DNA of 64,000 nucleotides from Leucobacter komagatae (GTDB lineage Bacteria; Actinomycetota; Actinomycetes; Actinomycetales; Microbacteriaceae). The notes under the pieces were generated by a model, which worked only from the letters and a program-made list of their open reading frames with translations, was not told the origin of the DNA and ran no database searches. Numbering within the stretch: the first letter of the stretch is position 1; each line of letters begins with the position of its first letter. Of the stretch, positions 16,702-30,154 are shown one piece after another. The stretch is from positions 682,001 through 746,000 of the forward strand of contig NZ_VFON01000001.1 of NCBI RefSeq assembly GCF_006716085.1. The letters are read 5' to 3'. Both the position numbers and the translations under genes were made by a program.

Positions 16702-16757
16702 TCAGACAGCCCCGCGCCAGTCGGCTCGTCGCCAGACACCTCTCGCACCGAGAGCCG

Positions 16758-16830
16758 CCGCTCCCACTCAAATTATCGATTGCACCCCAGATTCCCCCAA
16801 AATTTGAGGCGCTCCAGATTATTTGGGGGG
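16758..16830. repeat. Uninterrupted copy of the structured repeat
   Basis: Full-length partner of the IS-interrupted copy. It contains CCCCCAAA at 16794 pairing with TTTGGGGG at 16822 and an inner TCAAATT/AATTTGA pair, so it can fold into a hairpin or be read as a two-sided binding site. No coding sequence is seen in 16604-16954. Confidence 0.65.
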
Positions 16831-16876
16831 GGTTGGTGCGCACCAACGGCCCGACGCAAGCAAGCCCGGCACCGCA

Positions 16877-16944
16877 GCGACCGCGCGAGCGACCGCGCGA
16901 GCGACCGCGCGAGCGACCGCGCGAGCGACCGCGCGAGCGAGCGC
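16877..16944. repeat. 12-bp tandem repeat (GCGACCGCGCGA)
   Basis: About five and a half perfect copies of a 12-bp unit lie immediately beyond the 3' end of the transporter gene at 16955. Confidence 0.9.
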
Positions 16945-16954
16945 CGTAGCGCGC

Positions 16955-17956
16955 CTACTCGTTTTCGTCTGGAGTGACCACTGGCAGCTTGCCCGTGTGC
17001 TCAAGCACGGACTGGCCGGATTGCGGGTGGAACCGCGAAATGCCAATCACTCCGATCATCGCCGTCGCACCGGTCACGGCGAACGCGATTGCCACCCAGA
17101 GTGGGGCGTCGGCCGCCTCCCCCAGGATGAGGATGCCGATGAGCACCGCCACCATCGGGTCGATGACCGTGAGGCCTGCTACGACGAGGTCGGGCGGGCC
17201 TGACGAGTATGCGTTCTGCACGAACAGCATGCCGAGCAAGCCACCCGCGGCCAGCGCCGCCACGCACGTCCACGTGAGCCACTCGAAGTCGCCCTGTTGC
17301 AGGCGCGAGATGACGACCTTTGCGAACGTCGCGACGAAGCCGTAGAGCACACCAGCGCCCACGATGTAGATAAGCGCAACGCCGCGGTGGCGGTAGAGCA
17401 CAAACATGACGAGGGCGGCGACAAGCACGGCACCAAACGTGATGAGGATCGCGATGAGTTTTGAATCGGTGACAACCTGGTCAGCAACGTTCGTCGCCGC
17501 AACGAAGACGAACACCGCGATGCTCACCACCGCGAGCGCGATCGACGCGGTCACGCGTTTACCGAGCCTTACGCCCGAGATGCGCGAGTTCAACACCGAG
17601 GTGATGATGAGGCCAACAACGCCGATCGGCTGCACGATGGTGATTGGAGACAGCGACAGCGAGCCGATCTGGAACACGACGGCGAGGCCAAGCAGCAGTG
17701 TGCCCACAACCCACGAGGGCCGTTTCAGCAGCTTGAGCATGTGCCTGACCGACAGCCCGGCGTGCGCGCTCTGACCAGTGAGTCGCTCGACCTTGTTCAG
17801 CCCGCGCGACTGGTACTGCGCGCCAAACGCGAGCAATGCCGCTCCAACGAGCGCAAGCGGAATCCCCCAGAACTGCTTGGGGTCGACAGTCATCGCCTCG
17901 GTTGCAGCCGTGACGAGGCTATCGAGTGCCTGTGGCAGCTCTGTCAGTGAGATCAC
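16955..17956 (-). CDS. DMT/NIPA-like membrane transporter
   Basis: 333-residue polytopic membrane protein with about nine to ten hydrophobic helices and the internal-repeat style of the drug/metabolite transporter superfamily; the segments LGLAVVFQIGSLSLSPITIVQP and LTVIDPMVAVLIGILILGE are characteristic of the two EamA-type halves. The substrate cannot be told. The C-terminal tail is short and acidic. It follows gmk on the same strand after 9 bp, so it may be the last gene of the pyrimidine/gmk transcript. A 12-bp minisatellite directly follows its stop. Confidence 0.8.
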   Translation of the reverse strand: MISLTELPQALDSLVTAATEAMTVDPKQFWGIPLALVGAALLAFGAQYQSRGLNKVERLTGQSAHAGLSVRHMLKLLKRPSWVVGTLLLGLAVVFQIGSLSLSPITIVQPIGVVGLIITSVLNSRISGVRLGKRVTASIALAVVSIAVFVFVAATNVADQVVTDSKLIAILITFGAVLVAALVMFVLYRHRGVALIYIVGAGVLYGFVATFAKVVISRLQQGDFEWLTWTCVAALAAGGLLGMLFVQNAYSSGPPDLVVAGLTVIDPMVAVLIGILILGEAADAPLWVAIAFAVTGATAMIGVIGISRFHPQSGQSVLEHTGKLPVVTPDENE

Positions 17957-17965
17957 CAGGAAAGC

Positions 17966-18868
17966 TTAACCGTCGCCGCGCATGAGCTCAACGAGCCGGT
18001 CTGCCGCGGACTCGACCTCGTCGTTGACGATGATCTCGTCGAACTCGTCGGCAGCGGCGAGCTCAACCTTCGCGGTATCGAGCCGGCGAACGCGCTCTTC
18101 CTCGTCTTCCGTCCCCCGGCCAACGAGTCGACGGACGAGTTCGTCCCAGCTCGGCGGCGCAAGGAACACGAGCCGAGCGTCGGGCATGCTCTGGCGCACC
18201 TGACGGGCGCCCTGCAGATCGATTTCCAGCAGCACCGCCTCGCCCCGTGCACTCGCCTCCATGACGGGGCCACGCGGGGTTCCGTAGCGGTACTTGTTGT
18301 GGACGGTGGCCCACTCGAGCAGCTCATCAGCGGCAAGCATGCGGTCGAAGTCTTCGTCGGTCACGAAGAAGTAGTGGACGCCGTGAACCTCGCCGGGGCG
18401 GGGCGCACGGGTCGTCGCCGACACAGACAGCTTCACATCGGGGTGGTTGTCGCGCACGAACGTCGCGACCGTCCCCTTCCCGACGGCGGTCGGGCCCGCG
18501 AGCACGGTGAGCGGTGGCCGCTCGCCTCGCGGGAGCGCGCCCGAACGCTCACGCACGAAGGACTCGAGGCGTTCGCGCTGCAGCGCCCCCAATCCCCCGA
18601 GCCGCTTGCGGTCCGAGATCTGCAGGTCTTCGCGAATCCGTTCGGCCTTCACCTGCCCAATCGACGGGAACGACAGCAGATAGTCTGTGATGCGCAGCGT
18701 CGCCGCCGCGTGGCCCGGCACCTTCGAGTACTCGAGCACCTTGAGCGGCGAAATCTCGCCGCCCCGGAGCTTCCGCTTGAGCTCAGCGCGCGCCTGGCGC
18801 GCGGCGACGGCAGCACGATTGGCTGCGACTCGATCTACCTCGGGCATTCCTGCCTGCTGCTTCGTCAT
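17966..18868 (-). CDS. gmk: Guanylate kinase with N-terminal mIHF-like domain
   Basis: 300 residues against about 190-210 for ordinary guanylate kinases. Residues 118-300 are the kinase: P-loop GPTAVGKGT (125-133), the GMP-binding segment [19 protein letters not shown], and the lid with [13 protein letters not shown]. Residues 12-107 match the actinobacterial integration host factor (mIHF) pattern: the basic helix [20 protein letters not shown], then the helix-hairpin-helix [27 protein letters not shown]. It phosphorylates GMP to GDP; the N-terminal part should bind DNA. The ATG overlaps the pyrF stop (ATGA). Confidence 0.9.
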   Translation of the reverse strand: MTKQQAGMPEVDRVAANRAAVAARQARAELKRKLRGGEISPLKVLEYSKVPGHAAATLRITDYLLSFPSIGQVKAERIREDLQISDRKRLGGLGALQRERLESFVRERSGALPRGERPPLTVLAGPTAVGKGTVATFVRDNHPDVKLSVSATTRAPRPGEVHGVHYFFVTDEDFDRMLAADELLEWATVHNKYRYGTPRGPVMEASARGEAVLLEIDLQGARQVRQSMPDARLVFLAPPSWDELVRRLVGRGTEDEEERVRRLDTAKVELAAADEFDEIIVNDEVESAADRLVELMRGDG

Positions 18869-19739
18869 GATCTCCCGTAGAGCGCCTCAGTGATACGTTC
18901 GGCCCGGTCTCGGACGCGGGCCGCGAGGCCTTCGCCTCCACCACTAAGGATACTGCGCGATTCGTTCGCGAGCACCGCGTGACCGATGCCACCGAAGATC
19001 TCAGCGGCATCCTCAATCCGTGCGCCCTGGTGGCCGAAGCCCGGGGCGAGCACGGGAAGCGCCGGGCTCACCCGTTCGGCCGTGTCAATGCCGAAATCGG
19101 CGAGCTTCAGCGTCGCGCCGAGCACCACACCAACCGAGCCCACGCTGTCTGCCCCGGTATCGCCAGCCGCAGAGCTTTCAGCCGCGTTGAACGCGTTCGC
19201 GCTCGCGACCATGGACGCGGCAAGCGTCCGGCCGTCACCGCGAACAGCTGTCTGTACGTCGCGCGCCTCGGGGTTCGAAGTCGCTGCGAGCACGAACAGG
19301 CCCTTGCCGTGCGACCGCACGTAGGGGAACGCGCCTGACAGGGTCTCGAACCCCATGTAGGGCGCGACGGTCATCGCGTCGGCCTCGAGCGGCGAGCCGG
19401 GGGCGAGCCACGCCTCGGCGTAGGCAGCGAACGTCGAGCCGATGTCGCCACGCTTCACGTCGGCGACGATGAGGAGGCCGGCGTCACGCGCGTCTGCGAA
19501 GACTCGCTCGAGCGCGGCGAAGCCCGCGGACCCGAAGCGCTCGTAGAACGAGATCTGCGGCTTCACGCAGGCCGCGACGCCGGCGGCGGCCGCGACAACG
19601 TCGCGGCCCATCCGCTCGGCGCCGGCGGCGGAGTCGTCAAGACCCCACTCGGCGAGCAGCGGCGCGTGGGGGTCGATGCCCGCGCACAGGTGCCTGCTCG
19701 CGGCGAACTCGGCCGCGAGCCTGGCACCGAAGCTCGGCA

Positions 19740-19740
<1 letters not shown>
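18865..19740 (-). CDS. pyrF: Orotidine 5'-phosphate decarboxylase (type 2)
   Basis: Last step of UMP synthesis, orotidine monophosphate to UMP. The 291-residue length and the motif [11 protein letters not shown], with the catalytic Lys and Asp, are typical of the longer actinobacterial type. The ATG at 19740 shares its A with the carB stop (TGATG); a GTG at 19743 is the alternative. Genes on both sides overlap it by 1-4 bp, so it is translationally coupled to carB and gmk. Confidence 0.94.
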
Positions 19741-23051
<3,311 letters not shown>

Positions 23052-23057
23052 GTCTGG

Positions 23058-24266
23058 TTAAGCTCCCTGAGTGGTGGTGTCGGCGGCTGCGGCGCGGTCT
23101 TGGACCAGAGCGCGGAAGCGGTCGAACAGGTAGAAGGCGTCGTGCGGGCCGGCGGCCGCCTCGGGGTGGTACTGCACAGAGAACGCGGGGATGTCGAGGC
23201 ACTCGAGGCCCTCGACGACCTGGTCGTTCAGGCTGTAGTGGCTGACCTGCACGCGGCCGAAGCCGGCGGGAGACTCGAACTCGCCCTCGATCGGAGCGTC
23301 GACCGCAAAGCCGTGGTTCTGCGCGGTGATCTCGACGCGGCCGGTGCGCTTGTCGAGCACGGGCTGGTTGATGCCGCGGTGGCCGAACGGCAGCTTGTAC
23401 GTGTCGAGGCCGAGCGCGCGGCCGAGCAGCTGGTTCCCGAAGCAGATGCCGAAGTACGGCAGGCCGTCGCGCAACAGCTGCGCGAGCAGCTCGACCTGGG
23501 CGTCGCTCGCCGCGGGGTCGCCCGGGCCGTTCGAGTAGAAGACCGAGTCGGGAGCGAGCTCGCGAATCTCCTCGAGCGTCGTCTGCGCGGGCAGCACTGT
23601 GACGTCGAAGCCGTGCTCCGCGAGGTACTGCACGGTCGCGCGCTTGATGCCGAGGTCGAGCACGGCGATGGAGCCGACGCGCTCAACGCCTTCGGCCGAC
23701 GGCACTTCGTAGCGCTCGGGGGTCGTGACCTCGGCGGACAGGTTCTTGCCCGCCATCCCAGCCTGTTCACGAACGAGCGCGAGCTGCTCATCATCAGAGA
23801 GCTCGAGGTCGGCGCCCGAGAACACGCCGGCGCGCATCGCACCCGCCGAACGGATCTTGCGGGTCACGGCGCGAGTATCGATGCCCGAGATACCGACGAC
23901 ACCGTCATTCTTGAGGTCTTCGTCGAGTGAGCGCTCGGCACGGAAGTTCGAGACGCGGCGAGCTGGGTCGCGGACGATGAACCCCTCAACCCAGATCTTG
24001 CGCGACTCCATGTCAGTGTCGTTCACACCGGTGTTGCCGATGTGCGGCGCGGTCATGAGCACGATCTGACCCGCGTACGAGGGGTCAGTGAGTGTCTCCT
24101 GGTAGCCCGTCATGCCGGTCGAGAAGACAATCTCGCCGAGTGAGCGGCCCGTCGCACCGTATGCGCGGCCTGCGTATCGCGTACCATCCTCGATCACGAG
24201 CACTGCTGCTCCTGTGGGGAGTGCGGATGCTGGCGGCACCGTCACTTCATTCGTCGTCGTGGTCAC
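23058..24266 (-). CDS. carA: Carbamoyl-phosphate synthase small subunit
   Basis: Glutaminase subunit, 402 aa. The N-terminal domain has the family pattern [21 protein letters not shown]; the C-terminal class I amidotransferase has the nucleophilic Cys in [12 protein letters not shown] and the His-Glu pair in QYHPEA. The GTG at 24266 is preceded by GGAGGA and overlaps the stop of the preceding gene (GTGA). It supplies ammonia to CarB. Confidence 0.96.
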   Translation of the reverse strand: MTTTTNEVTVPPASALPTGAAVLVIEDGTRYAGRAYGATGRSLGEIVFSTGMTGYQETLTDPSYAGQIVLMTAPHIGNTGVNDTDMESRKIWVEGFIVRDPARRVSNFRAERSLDEDLKNDGVVGISGIDTRAVTRKIRSAGAMRAGVFSGADLELSDDEQLALVREQAGMAGKNLSAEVTTPERYEVPSAEGVERVGSIAVLDLGIKRATVQYLAEHGFDVTVLPAQTTLEEIRELAPDSVFYSNGPGDPAASDAQVELLAQLLRDGLPYFGICFGNQLLGRALGLDTYKLPFGHRGINQPVLDKRTGRVEITAQNHGFAVDAPIEGEFESPAGFGRVQVSHYSLNDQVVEGLECLDIPAFSVQYHPEAAAGPHDAFYLFDRFRALVQDRAAAADTTTQGA

Positions 24267-24820
24267 GCGTCCTCCTGGCTCGTGTGGGTGGTCTGGCTCG
24301 TTGTAAGGGTGTGTGAAGATTTGGGGGCGAAGGCGCTCGGGGCGATCTCACCCACGGCTGCCGCGAATCGTCGCTGCTCGCCGGCTGTCTGGAAGCGGAA
24401 GCTCGACTCGACGGCGCGGCCGTCGGTTCCCTCCCAGCCGAGCAGCGCGAGGCCATCGCGCTCGACGACCTTGCCGATGCGGCCCCCAGCGGAGTCGGTG
24501 CCGCGCACGCTCGCGGCCGCGAGGTGCACCGGCCGCTCGCCTGTCACGGCGATCTCGACGCCGTCGCGGCGAACCGTAACGTCGGCCCAGCCCTTGTAGC
24601 GCAGGCCGGGGATCGCGAGCCGCTCAAGCGGCGCGCCGGCCGGCGTCGTCGATACGTAGCCGACGTGCTCGAAGGCCTGCACGACGTCGCCCGCGAGGCC
24701 GCTGTCGGGCAGCGCAAGGCCCGCATCGCGTCGGTTACGCGCACGCCACGCGAGCGCCATGAAGGTAAGGATCCCGGAGGCGATGACGAGCCACAGGATC
24801 AGGAACATGGTGCGGCTCAT
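24263..24820 (-). CDS. Membrane-anchored PH-like protein of the pyr operon
   Basis: 185 residues with one N-terminal membrane helix ([20 protein letters not shown], residues 6-25) and a soluble beta-rich domain. A gene of this type sits at the same place, between pyrC and carA, in mycobacteria (Rv1382) and other actinobacteria, where it is annotated as PH-like; the function is unknown. It overlaps both neighbours by 4 bp (ATGA and GTGA). The conserved position suggests a link to pyrimidine synthesis at the membrane, but no catalytic motif is seen. Confidence 0.8.
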   Translation of the reverse strand: MSRTMFLILWLVIASGILTFMALAWRARNRRDAGLALPDSGLAGDVVQAFEHVGYVSTTPAGAPLERLAIPGLRYKGWADVTVRRDGVEIAVTGERPVHLAAASVRGTDSAGGRIGKVVERDGLALLGWEGTDGRAVESSFRFQTAGEQRRFAAAVGEIAPSAFAPKSSHTLTTSQTTHTSQEDA

Positions 24821-26259
24821 GCGCTCGCTCCGTTCTGTGCGGGTGAATTCAGTGCGGGTGAACTGGGCAGCTGCGCCGTCGAGAGCCCAGCGACGACCGC
24901 TGCGTCGGCGAGCTCGCCGTCAGCAAGCGTCAGGTACCCCTGCCTGATGGTGTGGGTGACCCGGCCGGGAAGCTCCATGCCGAGGAACGGCGAGTTCGTG
25001 CTCTGGCCGTAGAGACGTGCGGTATCGAATACGCTCGTGCCCTCCGGGTCAACGAGCACAATGTCGGCGGGCTGGTCGACGTCGAGGGTGCTCGGGTGTT
25101 CGCCGTCGGCGCCGACGCGCAGGCGGCCGATCTCGGCGGGCTTCTGCGAGAGCAGCACCTCGAGCTCTGCCCAGCTGGCGTGGCCCGGCTGGATGAGCGA
25201 GAGCAGCGCAATCGGGAAGGCCGACTCGAGGCCGACCATGCCGAAGGCCGCCGAGTCCCACTCGCACTCCTTCGCCTCCACGGGGTGCGGTGCGTGGTCG
25301 GTCGCGACGATGTCAATGAGACCGTCAGCGACGGCCTGCCTGAGCGCACGGACGTCTTCCTCGCGCCTGAGCGGCGGGTTCACCTTGTAGCGCGCGTCGT
25401 AGCTGCGGGCGAGGTCTTCGGTGAGGATCAAGTGGTGCGGGGTGACCTCGGCGGTGACCTGGATGCCGCGGCCCTTGGCCCAGCGAATCACCTCGACCGA
25501 CCCGGCGGTCGAAAGGTGGCAGATGTGCAGCCGCGCCCCGACATGCTCGGCGAGCAGCACATCGCGCGCGATGATCGACTCTTCCGCGACTGCGGGCCAG
25601 CCCTTCAGCCCAAGCTCGCTCGAGAGCGCGCCCTCGTTCATCTGCGAGCCCTCCGTGAGGCGGGGATCCTGCGCGTGCTGCGCGATCACGCCGTCAAACG
25701 TCTTCACGTACTCAAGCGCGCGGCGCATGAGCAGGGGGTCGTGCACGCACTTGCCGTCGTCAGAGAAGACGCGCACCTGAGCGCGCGACTGAGCCATAGC
25801 GCCGATCTCGCTGAGCCTGACGCCCTCGAGGTCTTCGGTGACGGCACCGATGGGGCGCACGGTCGCGTAGCCCGCCGCGTCGCCGAGCGCCTGCACCTGT
25901 TCAACGACGCCAGCGGTGTCTTGCACGGGGAGCGTGTTCGCCATCGCGAACACTGTCGTGAACCCACCGGCAGCGGCGGCTCGGGTGCCGGTGAGCACGG
26001 TCTCCGACTGCTCGAAACCGGGCTCGCGAAGGTGTGTGTGGAGGTCAACGAACCCGGTGAGCGCGACGAGACCGTCGGCCTCGATCACACGCTCGCCGTC
26101 ACGCGGTTCGAGGCGGGGCTCGATGGCGCTGGCCCGTCGCTCGACGATGCGGCCGTCTGCGAGGCGCAGATCGTGTTGAGCGACACCCTCAATGCCGGTG
26201 CCGCGCTCGACGAGGTCGGCTGCCAACCGCGCTCCGCGGATCAGGATCGCTTGAGTCAT
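24817..26259 (-). CDS. pyrC: Dihydroorotase (type I)
   Basis: Cyclises carbamoyl-aspartate to dihydroorotate. 480 residues of the amidohydrolase fold with metal motif DLHTHLREPG, later His in ICHLSTAGS, and the Asp of ATDHAPH. AAGGAG 8 bp upstream supports the ATG at 26259; the longer frame to 26328 runs into pyrB. The C-terminus overlaps the PH-like gene by 4 bp and the gene starts 11 bp after the pyrB stop. Confidence 0.95.
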   Translation of the reverse strand: MTQAILIRGARLAADLVERGTGIEGVAQHDLRLADGRIVERRASAIEPRLEPRDGERVIEADGLVALTGFVDLHTHLREPGFEQSETVLTGTRAAAAGGFTTVFAMANTLPVQDTAGVVEQVQALGDAAGYATVRPIGAVTEDLEGVRLSEIGAMAQSRAQVRVFSDDGKCVHDPLLMRRALEYVKTFDGVIAQHAQDPRLTEGSQMNEGALSSELGLKGWPAVAEESIIARDVLLAEHVGARLHICHLSTAGSVEVIRWAKGRGIQVTAEVTPHHLILTEDLARSYDARYKVNPPLRREEDVRALRQAVADGLIDIVATDHAPHPVEAKECEWDSAAFGMVGLESAFPIALLSLIQPGHASWAELEVLLSQKPAEIGRLRVGADGEHPSTLDVDQPADIVLVDPEGTSVFDTARLYGQSTNSPFLGMELPGRVTHTIRQGYLTLADGELADAAVVAGLSTAQLPSSPALNSPAQNGASA

Positions 26260-26270
26260 GAGTTTCTCCT

Positions 26271-27790
<1,520 letters not shown>

Positions 27791-27808
27791 TCACCGCCCC
27801 CCTTCTGC

Positions 27809-27823
27809 GCCTCACTGGACGCC
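27809..27823 (-). promoter_or_regulatory. PyrR-binding loop in the pyr leader
   Basis: On the minus strand GCGTCCAGTGAGGCGC fits the PyrR RNA consensus ARUCCNGNGAGGYU in its central UCCNGNGAGGY part, flanked by GCG/CGC pairs. It sits 18 bp before the pyrR start and just ahead of the purine-rich ribosome site, consistent with translational repression as known in mycobacteria. Confidence 0.65.
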
Positions 27824-27878
27824 TTTAAAGAAAAGCTGTAGCTGGATCAGTCTAGCGCACCACCGAGCGCTCGAATAC

Positions 27879-28295
27879 CTACGACGCGGCGTGCTCCGCA
27901 ATCTTGCCGAGCACACCGTTCACGAATCGACCCGAGTCGTCCGTCGAGTACTCCTTTGCGAGCGCGACAGCCTCGTTGATCGCGACAGGGGCCGGGACCT
28001 CGGGGTTGTGGAGCATCTCCCACGACGCGATCCTGAGGATCGCGCGGTCAACGTTCGGCATCCGCTCGATCGTCCACCCCTGCGCGTAGCTCGCGATGAG
28101 CTCGTCGATCTCCTCGCGGTGGTCGTTGACGCCGTCGACGATCTCGCGGGCATAGAGCCAGGAGGCCACGCGGTCGGGCTCACCGACCGCGCGCTTCGCC
28201 TCGTCGGCAACAACATCCATGACCGAGGTGTTCATCACGTCGGCCTGGAACAGCATGTCAAGCGCGCGCTTGCGCGCCTTCGTCCGAGCAGACAC
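27879..28295 (-). CDS. nusB: Transcription antitermination factor NusB
   Basis: 138-residue all-helical NusB, which with NusE binds boxA RNA in rRNA antitermination. The N-terminal basic region ARTKARKRALDMLFQADV and the C-terminal INEAVALAKEYSTDDSGRFVNGVLGKI are characteristic. The start is GTG at 28295, directly after the efp stop at 28298. The pair efp-nusB ahead of pyrR is a common actinobacterial order. Confidence 0.95.
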   Translation of the reverse strand: MSARTKARKRALDMLFQADVMNTSVMDVVADEAKRAVGEPDRVASWLYAREIVDGVNDHREEIDELIASYAQGWTIERMPNVDRAILRIASWEMLHNPEVPAPVAINEAVALAKEYSTDDSGRFVNGVLGKIAEHAAS

Positions 28296-28297
28296 GC

Positions 28298-28861
28298 CTA
28301 GTCGTTGACGCGGCCGAGGTAGTCACCCGTGCGGGTGTCGATCTTCACCTTGGTGCCAGCCTCAAGGAAGAGCGGCACCTGGATCTCTGCACCGGTCTCA
28401 ACCGTCGCGGGCTTCGTGCCGCCGGTCGAGCGGTCACCCTGGAGGCCCGGCTCGGTGTAGGTCACCTCGAGCACGACCGATGCGGGGAGTTCAAGGTAGA
28501 GCGGCTCGCCCTCGTGGAGACCGATCTGCACCTGCTGGTTTTCCAGCATGAACTTGTGAGCGTCGCCAACAACGACCGCGGGAACGGTGATCTGGTCGTA
28601 GTCCGACATGTCCATGAAGACGAAGTCAGCGCCGTCCTGGTACAGGTACTGGAAGTCGCGTCGGTCAACGGTCGCTGTCTCGATCTTCGTGCCGGCGTTG
28701 TAGGTCTTGTCGATGATCTTGCCCGAGACGACGTTCTTCTGCTTGGTGCGGACGAATGCGCCGCCCTTGCCCGGCTTCACGTGCTGGAACTCAAGGACGC
28801 TCCAGAGCTGGCCTGCCTCCTTGATAACCGTGCCGTTCTTGATGTCGTTCGAGGTTGCCAT
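28298..28861 (-). CDS. efp: Elongation factor P
   Basis: Relieves ribosome stalling at polyproline. 187 residues in three beta domains; the tip of domain I is KPGKGGAF, so the functional residue is Lys32 in an unmodified or differently modified PGKGG loop as in actinobacteria. GGAGAA upstream sets the ATG at 28861; a longer open frame to 29086 is rejected because domain I starts at [10 protein letters not shown]. Domain III ends with the usual [13 protein letters not shown]. Confidence 0.96.
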   Translation of the reverse strand: MATSNDIKNGTVIKEAGQLWSVLEFQHVKPGKGGAFVRTKQKNVVSGKIIDKTYNAGTKIETATVDRRDFQYLYQDGADFVFMDMSDYDQITVPAVVVGDAHKFMLENQQVQIGLHEGEPLYLELPASVVLEVTYTEPGLQGDRSTGGTKPATVETGAEIQVPLFLEAGTKVKIDTRTGDYLGRVND

Positions 28862-28975
28862 GCGGTGTTCTCCAAAGCCTGTGTGAAAGTTCGTGCGCCG
28901 TGCGCGCCGATCCATCTTACACCCCGCCTGGCCTGGGCGGCTGAGGGCTACCCCTTCCGCGAAGTCCGACGTAGC

Positions 28976-29452
28976 ATGACGGGCATGGCACTGTACTGGA
29001 AGCTCATCATCGACGCCGCCGAGCCACACGCGCTCGCCGACTTCTGGGCGGCCGCGCTCGAATACGTCGTGGAGGATCCGGGGCAACTCGTCGCCGAGCT
29101 CTTAAGGAACGGCGATCTCCCCGACTCGGCGACCGTCATTCACGTCGGCACACGCCGGTTTGCGGAGCTTGCCGCCGTGCGTCACCCGGATGACCCTTTC
29201 GACCCGTTCTCGGGCGCGGGCCGCGGCCGGAGGATCCTGTTTCAAGCTGTCCCCGAACGAAAGACAGCAAAGACCACAAAGAACCGCCTGCACATCGACG
29301 TGCATGACAGCGAGCGCCCACTTGAGGACCTCGCACGCAAGCTTGAACTTCTCGGAGCGACACGAGTGGAACTCGTCGACCAGGGGCCGGCCGGCACCTG
29401 GTGGGTGATGCGCGACCCCGAGGGCAACGAGTTCTGCGCGGTCGGCGCCTAG
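28976..29452 (+). CDS. VOC (glyoxalase-like) family protein
   Basis: 158 residues. The N-terminus [24 protein letters not shown] and the C-terminus [17 protein letters not shown] are typical of actinobacterial glyoxalase/bleomycin-resistance-type proteins, with the first beta-alpha-beta unit and final DPEGNEFC strand. The middle (HIDVHDSE) supplies a second metal-type site. Substrate unknown. The ATG at 28985 is an equally possible start. Divergent from efp. Confidence 0.75.
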   Translation: MTGMALYWKLIIDAAEPHALADFWAAALEYVVEDPGQLVAELLRNGDLPDSATVIHVGTRRFAELAAVRHPDDPFDPFSGAGRGRRILFQAVPERKTAKTTKNRLHIDVHDSERPLEDLARKLELLGATRVELVDQGPAGTWWVMRDPEGNEFCAVGA

Positions 29453-29515
29453 TCCGTTTGTACATTCCCGCCAAGTGCCTGCGCCCGGCAGAAGCAATCT
29501 CCTAGGATCGTCGGC

Positions 29516-30118
29516 ATGCACATGCTCCCTCGCACGCTCTGGCACCGGTGGTTCGTGGGCCCTCGCGGCCCCCGCCTCGATTTCGGTGCGGTCTCCCGCT
29601 CAGAGTTCCGGGTCTGGCCGACGGACCTCGACATCCTCCGCCACATGAACAACGGCAAGTACCTGTCGCTCATGGACGTGGGGCGGTTCGACCTCATGCA
29701 GCGGAACGGGGTGCTCGACCTCTTCGCCAGGGAAGCCTGGTACCCGGTTGTCGTCGGCCAGACGATCTCATACCGAAAGTCACTCAACCCGTGGATGAAG
29801 TTCACGATCGAGTCGCGCATCCTCGGCATCGACGAGCAGGCCGTCTACATGGAGCAGCGCTTTGTGCGCCCGGCGCCGCGCGGCACCGGCATTGTCGGCG
29901 AGCCGGAGGTGTACGCCAGGGCTATCGTGCGTGCCCGGATCCTCCGCAGGGCCGGTGGTGTCGTGCCGATCGACGAGATCGTCGAGAAATCCGGCGCTGA
30001 CCCCGCGACCCTGCACGTGCCGCAGGAGTACCTTGACTGGGGCGCGACGACGAAGCTTCCTTCGACGAGGGTTGACGCGCCGAGCGTGTGGGAGGAAGCC
30101 CCGGGGTCACTCCGCTAG
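29516..30118 (+). CDS. Hotdog-fold thioesterase-like protein
   Basis: 200 residues of the acyl-CoA thioesterase (4HBT-like) group: FRVWPTDLDILRHMNNGKYLSLMDVGRFDLM carries the conserved Asp-His-Asn arrangement of the YbgC/THEM6 type, followed by the strand ISYRKSLNPWMKFTIESRI. A hydrolase acting on an acyl thioester is inferred from fold; substrate unknown. An alternative ATG lies at 29522. Followed in the same direction by the VanZ protein. Confidence 0.78.
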   Translation: MHMLPRTLWHRWFVGPRGPRLDFGAVSRSEFRVWPTDLDILRHMNNGKYLSLMDVGRFDLMQRNGVLDLFAREAWYPVVVGQTISYRKSLNPWMKFTIESRILGIDEQAVYMEQRFVRPAPRGTGIVGEPEVYARAIVRARILRRAGGVVPIDEIVEKSGADPATLHVPQEYLDWGATTKLPSTRVDAPSVWEEAPGSLR

Positions 30119-30154
30119 CGCCCACTCCCCCGTGGGCACGCTACCGTTGACTGC

